Source: Mucidula mucida (taxonomy: Eukaryota; Basidiomycota; Agaricomycetes; Agaricales; Physalacriaceae). From it: DNA of 64,000 bases. The stretch spans positions 434,001-498,000 of the forward strand of contig JADNYV010000008.1 in assembly GCA_015501055.1 (NCBI GenBank). Reading direction: 5' to 3'. Both the position numbers and the translations under genes were made by a program. Shown one piece after another: positions 33,997 through 44,663 of the stretch (positions are counted from its first letter, which is position 1; each line of letters begins with the position of its first letter). The notes beneath the pieces were generated by a model, which was not told the DNA's origin, ran no database searches, and saw only the letters and a program-made list of their open reading frames with translations.

Positions 33997-35749
33997 CTAT
34001 ACAAATTGCAAGAACTGTTCGACTTGTGTAGCCGAGATGCCACCTTTGGCCCAAGCGTCATCGAGTTCCTTCTTCAACTTATCGGCGACAGCAAACTTCT
34101 CAGCGCGCTCCTTCTCGTCAAAGAAAGCCTTCGTAAAAACCCGTTTCGCCTCGTCGACGACCGCATCCATGGTCCCAACCGGCGTCCGACCGTTACTCTT
34201 CCTCTTTTGCAAGCCCAGCGCACCAGCTCGGACTTGTTCCAATTCATAACCGCACTTCAACACCTGCTCAACGAGGATAGCAAGCAGGGGTTGATCGTAT
34301 TGCAACGGCCAACCGATTATCGGTACGCCGGCGGAAAGACTCTCCTTCGTACTCGTGAAACCACAGTGTGAAAGGAACCAGCCCGTGGCTTCGTGCGACA
34401 GGACGTATTGTTGGGGAGCCCATTCTATCACCAAGCCTAGTCCGGATTGAGTGATGCGGTCGGAGATCTCCGTTGGCAACGGAGCAGCGTGGGCTGGATG
34501 AGCGAGCACCTAAGACTCAAGAGGACTGTATTAGAACCGGATGGCATTATTATCGGAGCGACTCACAAACGGAATGCCCAAATCCAGTATCACGTTCATG
34601 ATGACATGGAACTTCTCTGGCGTATCGTGGGTCGTCAAAGAGCCAAACCCAATCTAAACAACACGTTCGTGAGTTGAGAGAGACGGGCCACCATCATAGG
34701 TCTACTCACGTAAAGCACGGAGCAAGCGCCTTTCTTTTCAAGCCACTGATCTAAGAATTGTGTGATTTCCTGATTGACGGAAGTGTTATCAATAGGCCTA
34801 TTGTTGTCACCGCAAGTGAATAATTCGCTCCCACGAGTCTTCAGGCAGGAACGCAGGAAAGCCGCCTGTTGGGACTCGAGAACTTCCGAAGTTCCACCAA
34901 GCATAGCGTCGGATATTTTCCACATTTGGGTGCTCTTGGCCGCCAGGACGTGAATAGGGAAGGGTGGCGCCGATGTGATTGGCTGCGGGAAAAGCTCGTT
35001 GCCGCTAATTGTCGGGAAACCATGAATAGGAAGCTCCTTGTTCTGAATAGCCTGTCAGGCGGTTTCGCATACAAGCGAGATTATCAAGTACGAACCTGAT
35101 CGTAAGAAGCCATGGCCATGAAGTCGAAGTTGAAGAGCTCATCGATGTCGTCACCCCAGCGGTGAAAGTTATTCCACAAGGCGGTCAGAGGGCCAGGATA
35201 CCAGAAGACGATCTTCACAGGTTGTTTGGAAAGATTCCGAACAATAGTACCCGTGTCGTACGTTCCCATCTAAGTCAAGTGTCAGAATCGATAGTCGCGT
35301 TCTCCCGAGCGAATTCAGGACTTACCTCACCCAGGAACACATCCGGAGCAATGGCGCTTTCAGCCAAGATCTTTGCGTAGACTTCTTTGAACTCGGCCTC
35401 GATAGCGTCCCCGTCGAACATGGGCGCTTTGCTCAAGGTATAGAATCTCAAAGAATGAGTCAGGACAGTACTCAATCAGCCACGCCGTGTTTGACCTACT
35501 GGACGTTGAAACTGTCCTTGCCTTCAAGATCAAGGGCGAGCTGGGCCTTGACCTTGTCGATTTGCATAAGCTTCGCGTCGAAAACCATGGTCACACGTAT
35601 GTCAGGTTCAGCCATAATCAAACGCGAAATGAACGCGATTTGAGGGCGTAGGTGACCTGCACAACGATCAGAACACGCCATTGACTTGGGAACGGAGCTG
35701 AGTGCTTACCCCATAAGCCGTAGGTGAAAGCAACAATGTGATGAGGCAT
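33997..35749 (-). CDS. UDP-glycosyltransferase, GT1 family (UGT-1)
   Basis: The minus-strand exons join without a break from ATG 35749 to the stop at 33997. The N-terminus MPHHIVAFTYGLWGHLRP carries the catalytic-type His in the GHxRP turn, split by the first intron. The sugar-nucleotide-binding half contains VLYIGFGSL, then VIEWAPQQYVLSHEATGWFLSHCGF..S..ESLSAGVPIIGWP..YDQ, the PSPG-like box of GT1 enzymes. No signal peptide or membrane anchor is seen, which fits a cytosolic enzyme glycosylating small lipophilic acceptors. It is divergent to UGT-2 with 508 bp between start codons. Acceptor (triterpenoid) is inferred from the cyclase and P450 neighbours; donor sugar unknown. Confidence 0.9.
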
Positions 35750-36257
35750 TTTCCTAGGAGTGTTTTTCTTGTCTAGACTTCGCTTGACTTGAGAAAATCG
35801 TAATCAAGAGTCCCGACGTTTTGGCGATTTATACGCTCGAGATTTGATGTATTAATTCCACCGGGCTATGGCATAGGCATTTCGAGAGTCTGTAAAGTCT
35901 CGAGTTGCAAGGGTTCCGAGCTCCTCGCGTGGTATAGCTTGAATCGCATCGCAAGCGAACTTGACGAAGTGGTTTGGGACAAGAGGAGAAACCTCCGACA
36001 TTTTGATAGCTGCCATACGGGGTTCGGGGAATTTCCAATTCCTCCTCCATGGCCGGCGCACGTTCTCGAATCTCCGCCATGTTTGAATCGAAAGCGGTTC
36101 ATTCCTACCTACCCTTGGTTCAGTTCTGTGATTCGGGTCTAATGGTATGTTCAACGTTCAAACATGTCCCAGTGCTTGTCATAATATGCACAACGCAAAT
36201 AGCTGCTCTCCGCACTATTAAATCGTGCCTTTGAATGCATCGGAGACCTCAGCAATC
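35750..36257. promoter_or_regulatory. Divergent promoter between UGT-1 and UGT-2
   Basis: 508 bp shared by two divergent glycosyltransferase genes. A minus-strand open frame (35852-36154, containing LVPNHFVKFACDAIQAIP) lies within it and reads like protein, but no family was recognised. It could be a gene remnant rather than promoter sequence. Confidence 0.4.
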
Positions 36258-38183
36258 ATGCAGCATATCCACGCTGTCCGTCTGGTCACCGTTCCTTGCA
36301 CAGATTGGGGCAAGTGGACGTTGTTTTTCACCTTGAGCGCTCGAATTTACATTCAACGTCTCGATAGGACACACGCGCCCGCTTCTAGCATTTATTCCTC
36401 GGCTCCTTAGATATGATCCACTCATATCGGTCAGCCTCATCCTAGCCTCGCGCGTCGCGCCCCAGTGTCGCGTTGAATTGGATCGCCACATCCGTGATCA
36501 AAAACTCAGCGACGAGGACGCCGCCCGTGTCCAGTAATTAAATCAATCCGCACGCCCTGTACTCATGTCTGATCTACGCGTAGGATCATGGAGATAAACT
36601 GCTATATGGTGGGAGGCATGGAAGCGGACTTTGGAGCGCCACTAAACCAAGCGTTTGAAAATCTGACGAGCTCACCGGATACACATCCCCATGTGCTTCT
36701 TCTCGACGTGAGCAGCAAAGTGGTGCATTTTGTTACATCTATCTGAAGTCAACAGTTCCAAGTTCATATGTTCGCCTCTGTGGCGCGGTCAATGACAACA
36801 AGGCCTCTTCGAATCGTGACCTGGCATCCCATCAGTATGGCGTTCATGGGCAGTGAGCCGATCGCATACATTGCCAAAATCGGGGGGGTTGCTTTCTCCG
36901 AAGGCGTCAAGACCGACGCTCTTAACAAAAATATTCCGGTCGAGGATGCTGCGTTTGAGGTTCGTCCGTCTATCATATTGCAGAATATAGTTATATTGAA
37001 CGAACTCGTAGACCTTTATTAGCATGTTCAGTGGCGCTGTGCAGCAACCTCCGGGTCTGCCTGTTCTCTCTGATTATGAATCGTATCCGCAAGAGGTGCC
37101 GCACAACTCACCGTCACGAGTTATTTGAGCTAATGTCGATACCTCAGCCTCCCTTCAAGTTCAAGCCTGCGATGGATAGAATGGTTTCTTTCCTCCAGGC
37201 ATTCGAAGAATGCGACGCGCTGGTAACATCTTCTTCGCGTTCAGTCGAAGGCGCTGCGTTTGAGTGGATCGAGGCTTGGCTCAGCAAGTCGAAGGCCCCA
37301 GTTTTCGGCGTCGGCCCTCTTCTTCCAGCAATCGACGAATCGGCTTCGCAATCTTCGAAACTAGGACATTTCTTGGACCACATTCAGGCTGAACGTGGCG
37401 CTCAAACATTGTTATTTGTATGGAGAATTGATGTTGATCTATGTCTCGATACTGACTTTTGTTCTAGATATCCTTCGGCTCCACTTTCTATCCTGAGCAA
37501 CCAGACAAGCTTTACTCGTTCTTGAGTGCTGTTGTCGAACTCGACATACCTTTCGTTCGTTCTCTCGCTTATGGGTCATGCTAGAAACTAATTTTGCGCA
37601 GGTTCTCGTTCACCCCGCAACAGCCAGTGTTTTGCCCGAGAGTATCAGCTCAGCTAGAAATGGCTTTATTAGCCCATGGGTAGACCAGCCTTACGTTCTG
37701 TCCCATCCTGCCGTTGGCGCATTTCTTTCTCATTGCGGTCTCAACGGTTCTCTAGAGGGATTGGCTGCTGGCGTTCCCTTCATCACATGGCCGCTCTGTG
37801 CTGACCAGCCGATCCTCTCTATTCTCGTTACTCAAGTCCTTGGATGCGGTATCGAGCTCGACGAGGTTAGGAGGGGATACGGTCTCAAGCATCGCTTGAG
37901 CACAGGCTCGACACCCTACAGTGCTGCTTTTGTCCAGGACGAAATTCTTTTGTTGACACCGGAAAATGCAACAAAGGCGAACGAGACACCAACACTTCAG
38001 CTTGAAGAAATCAAGAAAGAGGCACATGGTGTACTTCGTTCGATGTTCCTAGGTGACGAAAGAGACAAGTATAGGTCTGCTGCGCGCAAAGTTGCTTCAA
38101 GCTTGGGTTCGTCGTGGGAGGACGGTGGTGTGGCGCTTACGGATGCTTTGGCGTTTATCTCGTACCTCCACCATGTCGTTTAA
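36258..38183 (+). CDS. UDP-glycosyltransferase, GT1 family (UGT-2), with a GC-AG intron
   Basis: First exons: 36258-36309, 36368-36533, 36584-36707, then from 36756 on. The start MQHIHAVRL leads to DWGHTRPLLAFIPRLLRYDP, equivalent to the GHLRP turn of UGT-1. It is formed by splicing an intron with a GC donor (GCAAGT, 36310). The C-terminal half has LLFISFGSTF, VDQPYVLSHPAVGAFLSHCGLNGS and LAAGVPFITWPLCADQP (PSPG-like box). Splicing at 37096 (GTGCCG) to about 37147 removes a stop and joins SYPQE to PPFKFKP. The donor near 36974 is the least certain border. Probably the second sugar-adding step of the same pathway. Confidence 0.85.
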
Positions 38184-38310
38184 GCCATGAATTAGAATAT
38201 TAGAATTTAGTCTCACAAGCGTGGCGTTGATGCCGAATCCGGCATGGGGGTATGGTGTACAGCCACTGCCTCTGAACCTTGTTCAAAAACTGTGCAGCTC
38301 TTCGGAGAGA

Positions 38311-40043
38311 TGCAGGCCAACACCTCTAACCCTCTGTTTGCTTCTTCTCTCCACCATGTTCAATGTATGTTACACTACAGCCCTCTGCTGGATTATTGAC
38401 GCAGTAAATGCAAATCAGCCTCTTTATATGACAGTAAACGGCGCTACCTTCAGCAGCTCCCCCCGCCTCAGGTTATCGAAATATGCCTGCTGTTCGAGCT
38501 GCACGTCCCACTCTACGTGAAAAACTGGGTCTGGCCAGAGCATGTCAAGACCGGTGTTCCCGATGCCCAACAAGGTCAGCCGTCGCCCGAGGGCACACCT
38601 CAGAAAAATGAGAAAGAAACTGAACCGGTCATGGATGCTTTGGTTCAACCTTCTCAAGATGCCTCCAAGACAGATTCCAATGAAACCGGGACAACAGAAA
38701 AAGACAAGGAGACGCCGAGCAAGGAAGGCGACGCAGCTACATCGGACCCGAGGCCACCAGAGAAGGAGAACGACAATCCCACAGCGACACCTACTTCCTC
38801 AACATCGACGGCGACGACGACAGTGTCGACGCCTACCGCCACACCAGTACCGATTCCGCCAGCACCAGTGCCGCTACCAAGGCCCATCAATGGGGCGCTG
38901 TCAGTGGTACCCAGTTATCCTCACCAGCCTTATGGATACCAGTCGTACCCGCATGCATCATACTACCCTCATGTCTGGTCTCATTATCCTCATATGCCCT
39001 ACGCGATGCCACATCCACCGCCTTCAACCGCTTCCACATCATATCAGCCACCAGCGTATTCTACCGCGCCGACATTCACGACTACCCCTGCTGCACCACC
39101 TTCACAATCTCTTCCCGACCCTCCACCCGTGCATCTACGCGACGATGAATTGCCCAGCTACGAGGATATGATAGCTGAGGCCCTTATTGACTCTGGCGAT
39201 ACTGATGGGGTCGCTCCAAAAGACATCTACGCGTGGATGCAGACGCACTACCCCGTCCAATCGAATTTTCGGCCTTCGGCTAGTCAGGCGCTTCAAAAGG
39301 CGTATAAAAGAGGGCGTTTTGAGAAGAACAACACAGGAAAGTATCGTATGAATCCGCATTACACTGGCAATAGCGTAAGTACGAAACCATTTTCGACGCA
39401 TCTAACATTAATATTATCGATTTAGTCAATAACACGAAAACCAACGCGTCGGCCTCAGACAGTCGCGCCTCAGCCGCCGATGATCACTCCTCAACAATCG
39501 CGATCATCGCCATTTACCAGAGCTCCGCTCAGCCGTACTACGAAGCCAACATTTGCTGGACTTGGACAGTTTGGGCCCGGTATACAACCACCTTATGGTG
39601 TACCAGCTCCTCCCCCACCACCAAGGCTCATCCCAGAGCCTGAGAGCGCCAACGACATCGGAGATGCATATGAAGCAGCACAACACATTCTCAAAACGAT
39701 CAACTTTGGAGAAGGTCTGCTGAACCTGAAGTCTCCGGAACATGATTCGAAGGAGGACACAGAGCAAGGGGACAAGGAGTGGGAAGATGGGATACGTGCA
39801 CAGTTACAGGCACAGCTTGCTTTACTCGCTGCTCAGCTGCAGGAGTATGCACAAGAGCGAGATGCAGAGGAGGCGGCACTCCAGGCAGCAGCACAACGAC
39901 GCCCACCGTTGCCTCCACCGGTATCTCAACCTCCACGACAGGTTCAGCCTGCGCGTTTAGTAGCAGTTCCGCCTGTCGCCGCTATGGATGTAGATGATGA
40001 CGAGGATGAGGATGATGACATGGACGAAGTTGTCATTCCTTAG
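38311..40043 (+). CDS. Linker-histone-like (H15 winged-helix) protein with Pro/Ser/Thr-rich arms
   Basis: A short first exon (from about ATG 38311, MQANTSNPLFASSLHH) splices to an exon containing SSLYDSKRRYLQQLPPPQVIE. A long low-complexity Thr/Pro/Ser and Tyr/His/Pro-rich stretch follows. Near residue 280 an H1/H5-like globular domain appears (LPSYEDMIAEALIDSGDTDGVAPKDIY...NFRPSASQALQKAYKRGRF). After one more intron (39376-39425) the C-terminal part has a Gln/Glu-rich coiled coil and an acidic Asp/Glu tail. This suggests a chromatin or DNA-binding role, inferred from the domain alone. The 5' exon is less certain. The gene starts only some 130 bp after UGT-2 but is unlikely to be part of the pathway. 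Confidence 0.7.
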
Positions 40044-40557
40044 TCTGCTGAGTGCGATTATCTCCATAGTGTCTGGAACTATGTCGTTCGCGTACCTCTC
40101 CTAAAGTTACACGACCTCTAGACCTCCGCCATCGACCCCGAACTGTCCATTGATGCGTTCTTTTACGGCCTATGTAGGTCATTTGGCCTGTACCCGCGGT
40201 TTTCGCGTCAATATCGATGCCATCACGATAAATCCGAGCATCATTCGCGCGAAGGGGCCAGCTTGAACCACACTCCGTTATTGTTTTCCCCTTGATAGCA
40301 ATCTCCGCTCCATAAGCAATTCATACATGTTTTGTGTAGAAGCCAGATGGGAGTAGATCAATACGAGTATTGTGCCTCAACGCGTCAATAAAGTAAGACA
40401 CGTAGATCGACGTACAACGGCCCTGGGCTGGCGCTTTAAAAGTAGGGTACAAGACAATAAATATGTTGACAGTAGTACATGTGAAAAATAACAAGCGACG
40501 CGTCAATCCATCCCATCCAGAGGAAAAAGTAAAGTAAAGTAGCATGTCCTTGTGTGA
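40044..40557. other. Intergenic between convergent genes
   Basis: About 510 bp between two convergent stop codons. No additional gene is supported; it should hold both 3' ends. Confidence 0.45.
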
Positions 40558-41176
40558 TCACTTCTCAGGTCGTTCACGATCTATTTTCAATAGCTCCATC
40601 TCGAATTTGAGAGTCGCGTTGGGCGGTATCAATGGTGGGACGCCCATGGCTCCATATGCCTGCTCATAAATTGAGATGTTGGGGATGAGAGTTTAAATGT
40701 TGCAGCGTACGAATTCGGGACCAGCAGTAAGAAGAGCGGTTTCTCCTAATGACATCTTGGGAACGCCTGGAAGTTTGTCTGATGTCAGTTGGGTCGGTGA
40801 CCGTAAGCAGATAAGCAAGGCGCACCTTCGTCCCACCCTGTTATAACGAGCCCCGTACCTATCTTGACAACGAAAGGACGGCCGCTAGTCAAGACTTGTT
40901 GAGTTTCTTGGTACGCGTTACAATTAAGTTCGGTCACTCACCGTTTGTGGCTCGAGTCAAACACCCTTCCATCTGATAGCGTTCCAGTATAATGTATGTG
41001 GACGGTGTCTACGATGCGTTCATGAGCTTATGAATGCGCAAGCGCGGGCAGACGCTATTCACCTCCTGGTCTCGGGAACGTCTGGTTGTCTCCTTCGACG
41101 AGAGTTTCGATAGTAAGTCCCTACAAAACCGTGTCAATTTGGCTACCAAAGGCGTATCGAGGACACGACGCACCAT
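40558..41176 (-). CDS. FPR1: FKBP12-type peptidyl-prolyl isomerase
   Basis: Six small exons on the minus strand join in frame to about 114 residues. Landmarks are [57 protein letters not shown], then [26 protein letters not shown], which includes the active-site and FK506/rapamycin-contact residues of FKBP12 (Tyr, Phe-Asp, Val-Ile, Trp, Tyr). The first coding exon is just the ATG codon (41176-41174), followed by an intron. Cytosolic FKBP12 is ubiquitous in fungi. The C-terminal extension IDRERPEK is slightly longer than in the yeast protein. Confidence 0.93.
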
Positions 41177-43129
41177 GGTAAGAAGGGAATGTTAACGGAA
41201 GTCGAGTAGGGCGAAGCTGTTGACTTATATACGGCACAGCTATGAGTGCTGATCAGATTAAATAGATCCTGTTGATCCTGTGTCTTGTGATCGCAGCATT
41301 TCGGCCAATACAGATCAAGAATCACTGGGGAAGCTGTTATCGATCCGATGAAATGGTGATAACACGCACGAAACGAACCTATAGAATGACAGTTGCGCGT
41401 AATCCAACTAGGAGCATATGATTCGGCGCGATCGCGGTAAACAATCGCCAGCCCGGACGAGGTTAGAGCCTAGGTTCCGTCCCAGTGTTCAGAGGACCGC
41501 GAAGCACGAACAAGTAGCTTGAACGGATCGATGCAGGCTCTTTGGGAAACGCCAAGATGCAGCTTCCGGGCCCCAGAGGTAACCAGTGGTAATAGGGTAC
41601 TTCCCTATTCTACCCTCCGTGCTACAATCATCCGTGGAACATTGTCAACGAAGCAGAATACGGACATCGCTGATTGCTACTGATAACAAAACCAGCTTGA
41701 TGCTTCCTAAACCGGGTGAAAGAACCACAGGAGTTATGTGCAAGCGCTTTTGTTACGCAAATATTCGGATCAAGTATCCATTCAACGATGCAAGCGTAAG
41801 TGGCGTCGGGCCGCCTCAGACCGTACATAGAGCTCAACAACAGGATTTCTGGTGGAAAGATGCAGACTTCTGTGTAGAATGATTGCGCGTCTAGGCGTCC
41901 AGGAAATTTCAAGTCAAGGTTTGTCAAGACACGTGGAAGCCTAGGAGACCTAGAAAGGAAACTGTCACCGCTCTGTCTTCTTCTAGATCTCCTTCTGGCT
42001 CGTTGTGCTTTGCTTATCGTCCACTGACATGTCAAGAGACCGTTTGAACGTATTTATTTAGCTGATAGCCGGTACCGACTGTGGCAATCAACACCCGGCT
42101 GAGTGCGCTTCGTTAACAAGTTCGAACGCCGGTGAGATCATCCACGGGAAGTGCTGCGAAATTCGAATGCGAGATCTATTGGACGAAGTCATGTCGCATG
42201 CCGAGCTCTTCGGAGTCGTTCTTGTGCACAAAAACGCGTCGAACGGTCGTAGCAATTTGTCGAAGACGCCTCTAAGTATAGTTGAATACAGATCTCGACA
42301 GACTTCGAAGCGGGGGTCTCAGTCAGCTTTGCGTTCTCACGGCGGGGTAAACTAGCTCTACCTTATCCAGAGCATTTCAAATGTTTCTCTCTCGGTGTCT
42401 AACGCTACCCATTAACGACACTATTTTCCACGCGAACGGCTCGCAGGTTATCCGCCGGAGCTTATAGGTTTATATGCCTAACGGGAACTATTGCAATTGA
42501 CGGTGACATCTATCGAGGGTGTTCTATGCCACCGAGGTATCTCAGAGAATCATACCAGGACTAGAAACGGAAGTCCTAAAAAGTGACTTCTTCACCATGA
42601 ATTCATTTGTGACGCTTCACCCTTTACATTGTCAATGTCAAGAGCTCTCTACAGTGCACATGACAAGGTCAAAGACTCGGTGTCTTTAGCACTCATGGGA
42701 CAAGTTCTGTTATGGGCAAGTCAAAGCTTCGTGCGCGTGGTACCAAGGGAGGCCAAACGCTCATAGGTGACATCGTCTAGCAAGAAGCTTTTGGCCCGAT
42801 GCCCTGATAGACTATGATAGGAATGTGGGCCTTATTTTGACATGGACGCGACCTTTTTGTGAAGAGTGAGCGGTTGCCGGGCCGTATGGTGTGATCGAAC
42901 CGCCACGTGCATCGCTTGCTCATTCACATCTTGATCAGTTAGACTGCCTCTGTCTGCAAAGCATTGTTGAGTCGTCTACTCACTATTTCGCTGCTCGTTT
43001 CACTTCTTAGGTACGTTAGGAGGATTTGGGCTACCAAAATCGCACTTAACACCTTTAATCTACAGCTCAGTGGCGAAGAGGCTTCCTGCAAACAGGAGCG
43101 GCTTCTTCACCGCCACGACCTTGCCCAAG
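41177..43129. other. Long intergenic region, no gene supported
   Basis: Almost 2 kb between FKBP12 and the OGFr-like gene. Open frames such as minus 41628-42035 and plus 42167-42355 show no motif and do not splice into a longer coherent reading. No repeats, TIRs or RNA genes are seen. Possible decayed sequence or long promoters. Confidence 0.4.
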
Positions 43130-44077
43130 ATGGTCCAAGATATACCTCGCGATGTGCTAGAATTCCTACAGGGATATCCTGATAATGATGACGACAAGTC
43201 ACTCTCCGCCAACCTTCTCTTCTACCAGAACAAGCAGCCATGTCGGCCAGACAACTTGACTATCGACGTTCTCCACGACAAGTACGGCCTTCTCTTATCT
43301 ATCTGTATTTTTCTGATATATCCAGATGGCAGGGAGATTTTGACACGCTCGAATACAAACACGGCTTTATTCAATGGCTTTTCCCGATTCAGGAATTTGG
43401 CATGAATTATGAATCACAGCCCTTGCAACGCCACGAGTTGGACGCAATGAAATCGTCGCCAGAAGTCATTGAGCGATTATTGACGTCTTATAGACTCATG
43501 CTAGATTTCTATGGCATGCGTTTGGAGGATGAGCAAACCGGACGGTTGGCGCGTGTTCTACCTCCACGAAACTTCGCGGCGAGGTACCGAAATCTCGTTC
43601 GTACGTGACATGATCTCCGTTCTCTGAAGACCTCATTAGTCCGCTATAGGCTCTACGCACAACAATCTCCGTATATCGCGCATTCTCAAATGTCTCTCCG
43701 AAATGGGACTTGAACGGCTAAATGCCGGGTTCCTGCTTCACGTCCTGAACGAACAGAGCGAGCACGACGAGTTGTCCTCCCGTATGTTGGTGTCAAGTAT
43801 GGACAGATGGTGGGCGAACTGCTTGAGAGACGAACCAGAGCGGGAATGGATTGGTCAACTGATCAAGAAGGTCAGAGCGGGCAAAGAGGACCGGACATTT
43901 ACGAGAGAGATGTACGAAAGGGTTTTGAAGAGTAGAGAAGAGGGGCAAGGACTTCGGCTTGTCGAGGAAGTAGCGGGGCCTTCATCTAAGTCGAACAAAG
44001 TCGAAGAAGCTCAGTCTATCGATAAGCCACCAAATGGCGAAGGGCAGAAAGGGGACGAAGAAGAGACCAAGTCATGA
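43130..44077 (+). CDS. OGFr-domain protein (opioid growth factor receptor-like conserved region)
   Basis: Three exons, with introns near 43280-43325 and 43605-43650, give about 280 residues. The start MVQDIPRDVLEFLQGYPD leads into the OGFr conserved region: NLLFYQNKQPCRPDNLTI, then W...FDTLEYKHGFIQWLFPIQE, ESQPLQRHEL, SYRLMLDFYGMRL, RISRILKCLSEMGLERLNAGFL and SSMDRWWANCLRDE. The C-terminus is charged and low in complexity. The domain is widespread in basidiomycetes, but its biochemical function there is not known to me. An upstream in-frame extension is possible, so the start is provisional. Confidence 0.85.
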
Positions 44078-44593
44078 TCCGGATAAGGTATGTTCTCCTT
44101 AATCAACTGGGTGACATGTATGTTGACCGGGTTCATAAATTAAAGATACAAATCCAACTAGAATGCTTGTACGAATAGATTTATTTTAGGTACAGTGGGT
44201 CCGAGAGCTACGCTAATATGCTCCGTTGTAGACCTAATAGAGCTCGTTGTGTGACGACGTTGTTTGGTAACCGCTCTCTTGCGCGCGCTGATCTGGCATG
44301 CATGGACCATCAGCGCCCAAATGATCGCAAAGGCATTGCCCGTATCAAGTGAACAGCATCGCTATTGACTGCAGATAATCCTTGATATATGCGATACCTA
44401 GGTAAACCTCGGCGCGCGAGTCCATCCCCCCTAATTCTCCTCGGGTTCCCCTCTGACTATGGCTATGAGCTACGGCGCTTCAAAAATATACGTGATGTTC
44501 GATGTATTGAGGATAGGTCTATGATATGTGGAGCGAAGTACCGGGCAGTCGCTGTAACAACCCGTTCCAAGTATAAGTGCACTGGCAGCTCCA
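44078..44593. other. Intergenic, no gene supported
   Basis: About 520 bp between the OGFr-like gene and the TATA box of the secreted repeat protein. A frame at 44389-44601 has no recognisable content. Confidence 0.4.
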
Positions 44594-44600
44594 GTATATA
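44594..44600 (+). promoter_or_regulatory. TATA box of the secreted repeat-protein gene
   Basis: TATATAA 64 bp before ATG 44664, in keeping with a strong regulated promoter. Confidence 0.5.
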
Positions 44601-44663
44601 ACGAACTATGTTGAGATGTTTCCCTCTATCTACCCGCTGGCCGGCCCAGATATACTATACAAG

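Noticed and set aside
37096..37147. Apparent frameshift and stop in UGT-2
   Set aside because: An intron with donor GTGCCG and acceptor CTCAG joins SYPQE to PPFKFKP in phase.
40558..41176. FKBP12 as a dedicated resistance gene of the cluster
   Set aside because: It looks like ordinary cytosolic FKBP12, and nothing in the window indicates an FKBP-binding product.
41628..42035. Minus-strand frame of 135 codons in the long intergenic region
   Set aside because: No motif, no splice continuation and atypical composition; not supportable as a gene.
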